A DNA stretch of 49,949 nt from Salegentibacter sediminis (GTDB lineage: Bacteria > Bacteroidota > Bacteroidia > Flavobacteriales > Flavobacteriaceae), in the NCBI RefSeq assembly GCF_002078605.1, contig NZ_MSJR01000013.1, positions 1 through 49,949 on the forward strand, in the 5' to 3' direction. Shown piece by piece: positions 1 through 7,362 of the stretch. The translations under genes were made by a program, and so were the position numbers. Below the pieces are notes generated by a model. It was not told the origin of the DNA. It saw only the letters and a program-made list of their open reading frames with translations, and made no database searches. Every line of letters begins with the position of its first letter. The stretch's first letter is position 1.

Positions 1-2
1 AG

Positions 3-125
3 TACATCAGTACTAATAACTTCCGCTCTACCGCCACCAAAGCGAGAAATCTAACATACGAACCAAGACCGTTGATCAAAAAACAGAGGAAAATAAAACT
101 GAATGAGATAAATAGTGAATTCTAA
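3..125 (+). CDS. Possible 3' end of a gene entering from the left
   Basis: One frame stays open from the window edge for 40 codons and stops with TAA at 123-125. The tail is basic, with several Lys and Arg residues, and has no motif I recognise. It could be the C-terminus of a gene truncated by the window boundary or a chance open frame. A perfect 7-bp hairpin (161-179) lies just downstream and would suit the end of a transcript, but it has no T-run. Confidence is low because only the tail is visible. Confidence 0.3.
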   Translation, partial: YISTNNFRSTATKARNLTYEPRPLIKKQRKIKLNEINSEF

Positions 126-160
126 AATGACCTTTCTGGGAGGTAAGAAGTGTCACAACT

Positions 161-179
161 AACTGATAAACAATCAGTT
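161..179. repeat. Perfect hairpin, 7-bp stem and 5-nt loop
   Basis: AACTGAT at 161-167 pairs exactly with ATCAGTT at 173-179. It sits in the gene-poor stretch between the possible truncated ORF and the amidohydrolase. There is no T-tract, so it is not a convincing intrinsic terminator. Confidence 0.45.
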
Positions 180-253
180 CATTTCCATCCTTACACAGAA
201 AAGAGTTATATTTATAGAATAGGTATGAAAGGTTCTTATGGTGTTTAGGTAGA

Positions 254-271
254 AGTTACAGGGAAGTAACT
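254..271. promoter_or_regulatory. Palindrome AGTTAC-N6-GTAACT upstream of the amidohydrolase
   Basis: A symmetric 6-6-6 palindrome lies about 75 bp before the amidohydrolase start. Its half-sites resemble those of the palindrome at 10968-10983 (TGTAAC-N4-GTTACA). It could be a dimeric regulator's operator, but only the symmetry supports this. Confidence 0.25.
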
Positions 272-345
272 GAAAACAAGTACTTACCGGTGACTTAATG
301 CTACCAATCGAATTTCTAACTTGAATTAAATTTTATCTCAATACA

Positions 346-1221
346 GTGAAAATCATTATACTTTTATTCACCTTGATGCTTTCTGCTAATCTCTGTTTAA
401 GCCAGATTATAGATGTACATCTGCATTCGTATACCGATGATATATATTATGGAGGAGTTCCACATCCTGCAGGGAATATTCCCTCACCTCCTAATGCTGA
501 AGCACATCTTGAAAGAACTATTAAATTAATGGATTCTTTGCATATTGATTATGCTGTTATAAGTAACAGCATAAAGGCCAATGAAATATGGATGGAAGCA
601 GACGACCGGTTTATTCCCGGTTACGCTGCCAATACAGAAATGATTCCTATAGATGAATTTGATGAATTGATTAAAAACGGAAAGATCAAAGTCTTTGGGG
701 AGATTGGAGCGGTCTATGAAGGAATAACCTTAGCCAACCCCATTTATAAACCGTACTTAGATGTTTGCAACAAATATGGAATACCGGTAATGTACCATAC
801 TGGTCCTCCCGATCCGGGTTCCAAAAATAAGGCAAAACGAGTTTTTAAAGGGGACCCGGCATTAATAGAAGACATTATTGCAACATATCCTGACCTTAGG
901 GTTTGCCTTCAACACGCCGGTGCTAGTTTTTGGGAAAATGCCGTGCTGTTAATGGCTTATTATCCAAATGTATATGCTGATTTGGGTGTTCTGTTATGGG
1001 TAAGTCCACTAACACAGGAGATGGCTGTGGATTTCCTGAAAAGCTGTAAAAAGTACGGCGTACTGAGCAAGGTGATGTTTGGTTCAGACCAAATGGTATG
1101 GCCCGACGCCATTAAGATTTCCATAAATTACTTTAATTCACTCGATTTTTTAACCGAAAAAGAAAAGAGAATGATACTTTACGAAAACGCCAGCAAATTT
1201 TTGGGGTTGAATGATGAATAA
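346..1221 (+). CDS. Secreted amidohydrolase family 2 (TIM-barrel metal hydrolase)
   Basis: The 291-residue protein begins with a hydrophobic signal peptide (about residues 1-19) and enters the fold at once with an HxH metal motif at His25-His27. Further likely metal or catalytic residues are His151 (in HTG), His190 (in QHAG) and Asp248 (in FGSD), the ligand pattern of Amidohydro_2 enzymes. The family includes hydrolases and decarboxylases acting on small cyclic or carboxylated molecules; the substrate cannot be read from sequence. The start is GTG, chosen because it gives a complete signal peptide. The gene stands alone between gene-poor spacers, next to another exported protein (a cupin), which suggests an accessory periplasmic degradative function. 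It appears intact. Confidence 0.8.
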   Translation: MKIIILLFTLMLSANLCLSQIIDVHLHSYTDDIYYGGVPHPAGNIPSPPNAEAHLERTIKLMDSLHIDYAVISNSIKANEIWMEADDRFIPGYAANTEMIPIDEFDELIKNGKIKVFGEIGAVYEGITLANPIYKPYLDVCNKYGIPVMYHTGPPDPGSKNKAKRVFKGDPALIEDIIATYPDLRVCLQHAGASFWENAVLLMAYYPNVYADLGVLLWVSPLTQEMAVDFLKSCKKYGVLSKVMFGSDQMVWPDAIKISINYFNSLDFLTEKEKRMILYENASKFLGLNDE

Positions 1222-1659
1222 TCTGAACATAAATTCATTGCAAATATAAAAGGTCACTCTACATCTGAAAATTTCTGCGACCTACGTTCTGGATAAGAGG
1301 GAATTTATTTGATAAGATTCTTCAGTAAAAGAAGGCAACAATCGTTTGATTGAAATTAGTCCAGCACCCCTCGTTGAGTGGCAAAATCATTAGAGCTCGA
1401 TAATTAGAACTTTAATGCTGAAAACGCAGCTGACTTAAATACAAAGCGCACTCACTCGAGCGGGTAGCACTGTTTCACAACAGCGCATAACTCAAATATC
1501 GGGCAGTTTGGTGAAAATGGTTATTTTAGAAACCTATTTAAGAGCAACAAACCGACAATTCCGAGTCCTATTTCCCGCGACATGTGTCATGCTCGGCCGT
1601 TGTACACAAGCATTTAGGTTGGTAGAAACAAGAAGAATAATTAATTTAAAAAGTAAACT
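1222..1659. other. Gene-poor spacer with imperfect inverted ends
   Basis: No convincing ORF or RNA gene is present. Around 1475-1615 the sequence carries a left end reading ACAACAGCGCATAAC and a right end reading CGTTGTACACAAGCA. These share short inverse complementarity (ACAAC / GTTGT) and enclose AT-rich filler. I have an impression of similar end pairs flanking accessory genes in flavobacterial genomes but cannot verify it here. The cores do not fit the integron attC consensus. Confidence 0.35.
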
Positions 1660-2136
1660 ATGAGAAATTTAATTTTTACACTGATATTTTTAGCCCCATT
1701 ATTTCTATTTGCTCAAAGTTCTGATTACAATATTTCTTCATATCATACAGAAGGTACAAAAGCACCAAATACTCATTACATCGGAGAAGCCTGGTTAAAT
1801 CCAATAATTCACGACGACGCTGAATTAGGTTATAACATAACAAAAGCAACTTTTAAAGCTAATTCAACATTAGATTGGCATAAGCATAGTTCAGTGCAAA
1901 TTTTAGTTATTGTAGATGGCGAAGCTTATTATCAGAAAAGAGGAAAAAAACCTATAATTTTAAAAGAAGGTGATGTAATTAGGTGTGAGAAAAATACAGA
2001 ACATTGGCACTCATCTACAAAAAATAGCGATGTAACATATTTGGCATTTTATAGTGGTGAACAACCTACAATTTGGACAGAAGTCCTTACACAAGAATAT
2101 TATGACAAGGTTCCTGAAATGCTAAAAAAGAACTAA
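1660..2136 (+). CDS. Secreted cupin-domain protein (hydroxynitrile-lyase-like cupin family)
   Basis: The 158-residue protein has a clear signal peptide (residues 1-19, ending AQ) and a single cupin barrel. Motif 1 supplies His74, His76 and Gln80; motif 2 supplies His115 (or His117), giving a three-His-one-Gln type metal site. The layout, with a GT-x-AP start and a GDV-x-R...EHWH core, resembles the small manganese cupins that include bacterial hydroxynitrile lyases, but many relatives have unknown activity. The gene is noticeably richer in A and T than the housekeeping genes downstream, consistent with recent acquisition. No Shine-Dalgarno sequence is obvious. Export to the periplasm is inferred from the signal peptide. 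Confidence 0.75.
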   Translation: MRNLIFTLIFLAPLFLFAQSSDYNISSYHTEGTKAPNTHYIGEAWLNPIIHDDAELGYNITKATFKANSTLDWHKHSSVQILVIVDGEAYYQKRGKKPIILKEGDVIRCEKNTEHWHSSTKNSDVTYLAFYSGEQPTIWTEVLTQEYYDKVPEMLKKN

Positions 2137-2246
2137 TTATCACCAACAAATATTACAAAGTACAGAAGCGCCGAAAGAGGTTAAATATCTCCGCTACAGT
2201 TCTTGTAAACAACTATTAGCCGGCGAAGTAAAAAAATTACGGTACA

Positions 2247-2283
2247 AAAAAGATGTTTACCGGATCTGGTAGACATCTTTTTA
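2247..2283. terminator. Bidirectional intrinsic terminator between cupin gene and abgT-like gene
   Basis: AAGATGTTTACC pairs with GGTAGACATCTT around the loop GGATCT, with A-tract and T-tract on either side. It lies between two convergent genes, so it can terminate both transcripts. Confidence 0.75.
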
Positions 2284-2306
2284 TAGTGTTGAATAATTAT
2301 TCAATA

Positions 2307-3875
2307 TTAAGGCGCCGGATAGAGATAATTAGCCTCAAAACTCAATGGGATTCCCAGCCACCAGTAGACTAACAGGAAGATGGTCCAGGCCACCAAGAAA
2401 ATGACAGAAAATGGTAACATCATGGATATCAGGGTACCAATTCCCATCCCTTTAACATAGCGTTGCCCGAAAACAACCACCAGGGGGAAATAAGGTAAAA
2501 GCGGAGTAATTATATTGGAAACTGAATCTCCTACCCGATAAGCTGCCTGGGTAAGGTCTGGTGAAATACCCAATTGCATGAGCATAGGCACAAATATAGG
2601 TGCAATGAGGGCCCATTTTGCCGATGCAGAACCCACCATTAAATTCACAAAAGCACTTAATATCACGATCCCAACAATAGTAACCTGTCCCGGCAAGTCT
2701 AATGCCTGGAGGAAATTAGCCCCTTTGATAGCTATCAAAAGCCCAATATTAGAACGTGAAAAAGCATCTATAAAAAGGGCGACGAAAAAGGCCATAACGA
2801 TGTAATAGCCCATACTTTCCATAGATTTCGTCATGCTTTTTATCAGGTCTCCTGAAGATTTATACCTGCCGGATACAAATCCGAAAACAAGCCCCGGAAT
2901 CAATAAGAGAACAAAGATCAAAGGGACGATTGCTTTCATTAAAGGCGCATGAAATGAAGTGAGGGATTGGACTTCGGGATCGACCATCCCGGGACCTCTA
3001 AGGGCTGAATCGTCAGGGTATGCCCACAGAAACAATCCAATAAGTCCAAAGACCATGGCCAAAAGTCCCATCCAGAAAGCTTTACTTTCCCTGGAAGTTA
3101 CTTTCTCCATCTTAGGCATTTGATCTTCATCCCCATCTATTTTTACTTTGGAAAGCCTTGGCTCCACTATTTTATCGGTTATCCACCATCCAACAAGTAC
3201 GATCAATAAGGTTGAAGCAGAGGTGAAATACCAGTTATTTAATGGATTCAAATTAATATCTGGATCAAGAATCCTGGCAGCCTCCAGGGTGAAGCTCATA
3301 ATTAACGGATCTATGGCCGATGGGATAAAGTTTGCAGAAAAGCCTCCGGAGACCCCTGCAAAAGCGGCTGCAATACCAGCCAGGGGATGGCGTCCCGCTG
3401 CATAAAAAATGACACCCCCCAGCGGGATTACCAGTACATACCCGGCATCTGCAGCGGTGTGACTCACGATAGCAATTAAAATAAGCATCGGAGTCAGCAG
3501 TTTTTTAGGGGTAAAGTTCAGGAGCTTTTTCAGGCCGGCGTCAATCCAACCGGAATGTTCTGCGACCCCTACTCCTAGCATTGCAACCAAAACTATTCCC
3601 AGAGGAGCAAAAAGCACGAAAGTATTTACCATATTGGCGAGAAACGCTGCTAATTGGGCGCCGGTGAGAAGGTTCTGGACCTTCAGGCTATCTCCGGTCA
3701 TTGGATGGGTTTCCCCAAAATCGAAAGGAGAAAGAATTGCCGATAACACCCATATAAAAATGAGCAAATAGAAAAACAGAATTGCGGGGTCGGGTAATTT
3801 ATTCCCCATTTTTTCAATTAAATCAAGGGCTCTGTTTAAAATGCCTTTTTTAGGGGAATCAACTGCTTCTTCCAT
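2307..3875 (-). CDS. AbgT-family transporter
   Basis: The 522-residue integral membrane protein matches the usual length of the AbgT family. It opens with a short cytoplasmic segment (GKLPDPAILFFYLL region) followed by many hydrophobic spans. The family signature region, containing SHTAADAGYVLVIPLG, is near residues 138-155, and a C-terminal GSASAKWALIAPIF region is near 416-430. Members import p-aminobenzoyl-glutamate, a folate breakdown product, or export sulfonamides and p-aminobenzoate; the direction and substrate here cannot be decided. The gene is monocistronic, divergent from a porin-like gene, with a strong shared terminator downstream. No neighbouring aminobenzoyl-glutamate hydrolase (AbgA/AbgB) is visible, so the scavenging role is unproven. 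Confidence 0.88.
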   Translation of the reverse strand: MEEAVDSPKKGILNRALDLIEKMGNKLPDPAILFFYLLIFIWVLSAILSPFDFGETHPMTGDSLKVQNLLTGAQLAAFLANMVNTFVLFAPLGIVLVAMLGVGVAEHSGWIDAGLKKLLNFTPKKLLTPMLILIAIVSHTAADAGYVLVIPLGGVIFYAAGRHPLAGIAAAFAGVSGGFSANFIPSAIDPLIMSFTLEAARILDPDINLNPLNNWYFTSASTLLIVLVGWWITDKIVEPRLSKVKIDGDEDQMPKMEKVTSRESKAFWMGLLAMVFGLIGLFLWAYPDDSALRGPGMVDPEVQSLTSFHAPLMKAIVPLIFVLLLIPGLVFGFVSGRYKSSGDLIKSMTKSMESMGYYIVMAFFVALFIDAFSRSNIGLLIAIKGANFLQALDLPGQVTIVGIVILSAFVNLMVGSASAKWALIAPIFVPMLMQLGISPDLTQAAYRVGDSVSNIITPLLPYFPLVVVFGQRYVKGMGIGTLISMMLPFSVIFLVAWTIFLLVYWWLGIPLSFEANYLYPAP

Positions 3876-3993
3876 AATTAGATCAGGTAGTATGTTAATG
3901 AAGTGCTAAAATATAAATTTATTCAAAAAGTATTTGCCAATCTTTTGGCTTGGCTGGTTTAAATATATTTTTTCGCTAATCCTCCAGACAGCA

Positions 3994-4047
3994 TTGAAGT
4001 AGCGTACTCGTTTGAAACAAGCTGGTTTAAAACCAGGCTAACTTCAA
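3994..4047. repeat. Nested inverted repeat in the divergent intergenic region
   Basis: An outer arm (TTGAAGTAGC, 3994-4003) pairs with GCTAACTTCAA (4037-4047) with a one-base bulge. Inside lies a near-perfect palindrome, TGGTTT-A-AAACCA (4023-4035). The whole can fold into a cruciform-like structure about 54 nt long. It sits in the 300-bp gap between the divergent abgT-like and porin-like genes. It could be a REP-like element or a regulatory site. Confidence 0.5.
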
Positions 4048-4077
4048 TTAATTTTTAGTAAATTTAAAAAGGTTACT

Positions 4078-4100
4078 TCAGAAGGAAAGTTGTCCCTTCT
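4078..4100. repeat. Small inverted repeat upstream of the porin-like gene
   Basis: AGAAGG and CCTTCT flank about ten bases, 75-100 bp before the porin start, and could form a hairpin in a 5' leader. The rest of 3876-4175 shows no ORF. Confidence 0.3.
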
Positions 4101-4175
4101 AAAGGAAACCCGAGCATTAGTGATATTTCTACCCGAAATCTTACTAAGATATAAATCATAAATTCCTTATATTTT

Positions 4176-5330
4176 ATGATAAAGTCATTTTTATTAAGTG
4201 TGCTTTTATTAATCCCACTATTGGGGTTTTCCCAGGTAAATGACAGCCTGGCCAAACCGCTGTTTTCCCTGGATAATAAAAGTTTCCTGAAGGATATAGA
4301 TTTCACCTTCGATATGCGGGTAGAATTCAGGGCCTATAAGTTTAGGGGTGGAGACCAGTATTACAACGGGATGCAATTTCAGAATGGATTTACAGCGCTT
4401 GGAATTGCGGGCAAGTTGCACGAAAATGTGAGTTTCCGTTTCAGGCACCGCTTTAATAAAGGCGGTGATGTACAGAGCCTGGATCTTCTTGGCAACAATA
4501 TCGAAATTGCTTACCTGGACGTTAAATTAAGTGAATTACTTAATCTCAGGCTTGGTAAAATGAATCCGTTTTATGGTGGTTATGAATACGAGTTCAGTCC
4601 GATGTATGTTTTGGAATACAATGAAATTTACGGGAACGCCCTGGCTTTTGTCACCGGGGCCGGAATTACTTACCAGGCATTAGAAGATCATCAATTCGGG
4701 TTGCAGGTATTAAACTCACGAACCATGCTTTATGAAGACCTTTATGGGGATGTAATTGCTGAAAACATTCAGGAACCCATCTGGCCGGTATCGGTTGTGG
4801 GGAACTGGCGGGGAAGCTTTTTTGATGGTAAATTCCAAACGATTTATAGCCTAAGCTACGGCAACGAAGTAAAAAACAGGGGAACCTATTTTTTCACCTT
4901 AGGTCACAAATACGAACAAGGGAAATTTAGCCTTATGCATGATTTTCATTACAGTTATGAACAGGTGGATACCAAAGGGGTGGTGACTAATCTTCGCAAT
5001 GACGAAGCGGTAGCCGAAGATGTAAGATATTCAGAAAACTGGTTAAGAGCAGAGTATAGCTTTAGCCCCAAAATTAAAGGCTTACTAACTCTTATGACCA
5101 GTAGCGCCTATGATAAAATAGAAAACAAAACCGAACACCTGGGCACGAGTTATGGAATGATTCCCACCATTTATTACAGTCCGTTTAAAGACATCGATCT
5201 TCGTTTCTTCCTTGCATATATTGGCAGGTTTTACGAATACTCCAGTTATGGCAAAGAGAACCTCGGCCTGGCTAACTATAATAGAAATGAACTCAGGATT
5301 GGAGTTATGGCTCCTCTCCTCTTGTTCTGA
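4176..5330 (+). CDS. Outer-membrane porin-like beta-barrel (OprO/OprP-like)
   Basis: The 384-residue protein has a signal peptide (residues 1-20, ending FSQ). The body alternates short amphipathic strands rich in Tyr, Phe and Gly with polar turns, and it ends in Phe, as outer-membrane barrels usually do. Segments such as FDMRVEFRAYKF, NGFTALGIAGKLHENVSFRFRHRF and YLDVKLSELLNLRLGKMNPFYGG resemble the phosphate-selective porin O/P family, where a strand pair is followed by a LRLGK motif. Specific ligand selectivity cannot be inferred. It is divergent from the AbgT-like transporter, which raises but does not prove a joint uptake role. No TonB box or SusD partner is present. Confidence 0.6.
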   Translation: MIKSFLLSVLLLIPLLGFSQVNDSLAKPLFSLDNKSFLKDIDFTFDMRVEFRAYKFRGGDQYYNGMQFQNGFTALGIAGKLHENVSFRFRHRFNKGGDVQSLDLLGNNIEIAYLDVKLSELLNLRLGKMNPFYGGYEYEFSPMYVLEYNEIYGNALAFVTGAGITYQALEDHQFGLQVLNSRTMLYEDLYGDVIAENIQEPIWPVSVVGNWRGSFFDGKFQTIYSLSYGNEVKNRGTYFFTLGHKYEQGKFSLMHDFHYSYEQVDTKGVVTNLRNDEAVAEDVRYSENWLRAEYSFSPKIKGLLTLMTSSAYDKIENKTEHLGTSYGMIPTIYYSPFKDIDLRFFLAYIGRFYEYSSYGKENLGLANYNRNELRIGVMAPLLLF

Positions 5331-5466
5331 AATACCTACGTATTAACCAACATAAATTAAAATTGAGAATTGTAAATTAGACTTATAGTTGTAGCGGTTC
5401 CATAATAAATTTGAATCGGTTCGGCTGGATTTAAAGTTTACCCTCTTTTTGTATGAATTGGTAGCT

Positions 5467-6009
5467 ATGAAAAACCAACTTCCCAGTCTTCAAACTTCCA
5501 GGATTATCCTTAGAGAAATCCTTGAAACCGACTTAGAAAACATTTACAAAGGACTTTCAGATCCCGCGGTAATCAAATATTACGGGATTAGTTTCAACAG
5601 TCCGGAAGCAACAAAGGAACAAATGAAATGGTTTGCTGAAGCTTCTCAATGCTGGTGGGCAATTTGTTCGCCCGACAATAAGACATTTTTCGGAGCCGGC
5701 GGACTAAATAATATTTCCAAAGCACATAGAAAAGCTGAAATTGGGCTTTGGTTACTTCCCGGTTTCTGGGGCAAGGGAATAATGAGCCAGGCAATGCCAT
5801 TGATTTGTAATTATGGCTTTAACCAACTTGAACTTCACAGAATAGAAGGCTTTGTAGAAACCGGTAATCTCAACTGCCAAAGGGCAATGGCAAAGCTTGA
5901 TTTTCAACACGAGGGAACTATGTGGGACTCGGAAATCAAGAACGGAAAGTTCATAAGTATTGACATTTACGCCAAATTGAAAGTTCCTGGTAAAGAAATT
6001 AATTTTTAA
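5467..6009 (+). CDS. GNAT acetyltransferase, RimJ/RimL type
   Basis: The protein is about 180 residues from the chosen ATG; an in-frame ATG at 5449 would add six residues, but the family normally starts close to the LQTSRIILRE segment. It has the GNAT fold: an opening TSRIILREI strand, a central AEIGLWLLPGFWGKGIMSQA segment where acetyl-CoA binds (Q/RxxGxG/A-like, here WGKG), and a closing LHRIEGFVETGN...AMAKLDFQHEG region typical of RimJ/RimL-like enzymes that acetylate N-terminal amines of proteins or small molecules. The substrate is unknown. It is a single gene sharing a terminator with the convergent ackA. Confidence 0.8.
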   Translation: MKNQLPSLQTSRIILREILETDLENIYKGLSDPAVIKYYGISFNSPEATKEQMKWFAEASQCWWAICSPDNKTFFGAGGLNNISKAHRKAEIGLWLLPGFWGKGIMSQAMPLICNYGFNQLELHRIEGFVETGNLNCQRAMAKLDFQHEGTMWDSEIKNGKFISIDIYAKLKVPGKEINF

Positions 6010-6027
6010 TCCTGTAGCCTGATAAAC

Positions 6028-6056
6028 AAAAGCCCACCGGGAACCGGCAGGCTTTT
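6028..6056. terminator. Bidirectional terminator between the GNAT gene and ackA
   Basis: AAAAGCC (6028-6034) pairs with GGCTTTT (6050-6056), with an inner CCGG/CCGG pairing. It serves both convergent genes. Confidence 0.75.
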
Positions 6057-6077
6057 GATCTTACATTAATTATACTT

Positions 6078-7265
6078 TTAAGAGATTAATTCCAAAGTCT
6101 GCTGGGCGATCTCTAACTCTTCATTAGTTGGGATCACGAGTACTTTCACCTTAGAATCTTCAGCATTGATATACCTCAACTCTTTTGAGCGTTCCTTATT
6201 TTTTTCTTCGTTCAATTTAATTCCGAAGAAATCCATATCCCGGCACACCAGGCCACGAATCACATCGCTGTTCTCCCCTATCCCGGCAGTAAACACTATG
6301 GCGTCAACTCCATTCATCGCGGCGGCGTAGGCCCCAATGTATTTCTTAATTCTATAGGCATTCATATCCAGAGCGAGCTGACACTGGCGGTTACCCTTTG
6401 CAGCCTGCTCTTCGATATCGCGTAAATCACTGTATCCCGTGAGGCCCATCATGCCACTTTTATGATGCAGGATATCACTCACCTCCTGTGCGGAATATCC
6501 CAGTTGTTCAATCATATAAAAAATCACCGACTGGTCTATATCCCCGCTACGGGTACCCATTACAAGACCGTTAACCGGTCCGAAACCAAGGGAGTGATCT
6601 ATACTTTTCCCATCTTGTACCGCGGTAATGCTACACCCGTTTCCAAGGTGCACACTTATAATTTTTGAAGTCTCCTTTTTAAGTTCGGCAATTGCCAACT
6701 GGGTAACATACTTATGACTGGTTCCGTGAAATCCGTAAACCTGTATGTGGTGATCTTCGTAAAAAGAATTTGGGATCGCATACTGGGCTGCCCGGGAAGG
6801 AATAGTTCTATGAAAAGCCGTATCAAAAACCGCTACCTGTTTTGCCTGTGGAAAAAGTTGCTCGGCTACCTCAATTCCTTTCAGGTTAGGTGGGTTGTGT
6901 AAAGGAGCCAGAGAAAAATACTCCCTGATCTTGGCTTTCACTTTTTCGTCGATAATAATTGTTTTAGAGAAGCTATCTCCACCGTGAACTACCCTGTGAC
7001 CAATTGCTGGAATTTCTGAAGCATCTTTTATCACTCCTTTCTCCGGGTCCATTAAAAGACCTGTAATCGCCTTTAAGGCTACGGCGTGATCTGGAACTTC
7101 CAGTTCTTTGGAAATTGTATTGGCCGCGCTTTTATAATGAAGTTTAGCGCCCTCCAAACCGATGCGTTCTACCATTCCTGAGGCCAGCACGGTCTCATCG
7201 GGCATTTTTATAAGTTGAAATTTTAAGGAAGAACTCCCTGAATTTATTATTAAAATATTTTCCAT
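6078..7265 (-). CDS. ackA: Acetate kinase
   Basis: The 395-residue protein carries all landmarks of the acetate/propionate kinase family: an N-terminal NSGSSSLKF phosphate loop, HRVVHGG, VFDTAFH with the catalytic Asp, GFHGTSHKY, HLGNGCSI and a C-terminal GIGENS motif. It converts acetyl phosphate plus ADP to acetate plus ATP, or the reverse, in the cytoplasm. It lies 97 bp downstream of pta on the same strand, so the two form the classic Pta-AckA acetate overflow or assimilation operon. A strong terminator follows. Length and motifs are normal. Confidence 0.97.
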   Translation of the reverse strand: MENILIINSGSSSLKFQLIKMPDETVLASGMVERIGLEGAKLHYKSAANTISKELEVPDHAVALKAITGLLMDPEKGVIKDASEIPAIGHRVVHGGDSFSKTIIIDEKVKAKIREYFSLAPLHNPPNLKGIEVAEQLFPQAKQVAVFDTAFHRTIPSRAAQYAIPNSFYEDHHIQVYGFHGTSHKYVTQLAIAELKKETSKIISVHLGNGCSITAVQDGKSIDHSLGFGPVNGLVMGTRSGDIDQSVIFYMIEQLGYSAQEVSDILHHKSGMMGLTGYSDLRDIEEQAAKGNRQCQLALDMNAYRIKKYIGAYAAAMNGVDAIVFTAGIGENSDVIRGLVCRDMDFFGIKLNEEKNKERSKELRYINAEDSKVKVLVIPTNEELEIAQQTLELIS

Positions 7266-7362
7266 CTGTTTATAATTTTAATCCCAATTTTAGACTTAGG
7301 CACAGGCTTATAATCATATTCCTGAGTAATCAAGTTTTGGGTCCAGCTGCTTGCTGGTTTCA

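Noticed and set aside
1555-1575. tRNA T-arm-like sequence near CCGAGTCC
   Set aside because: No acceptor stem, anticodon arm or CCA-compatible end can be drawn around it.
1475-1615. Possible integron attC site
   Set aside because: The inverted ends do not match the GTTRRRY / RYYYAAC core rule, no integrase is present, and complementarity is short and broken.
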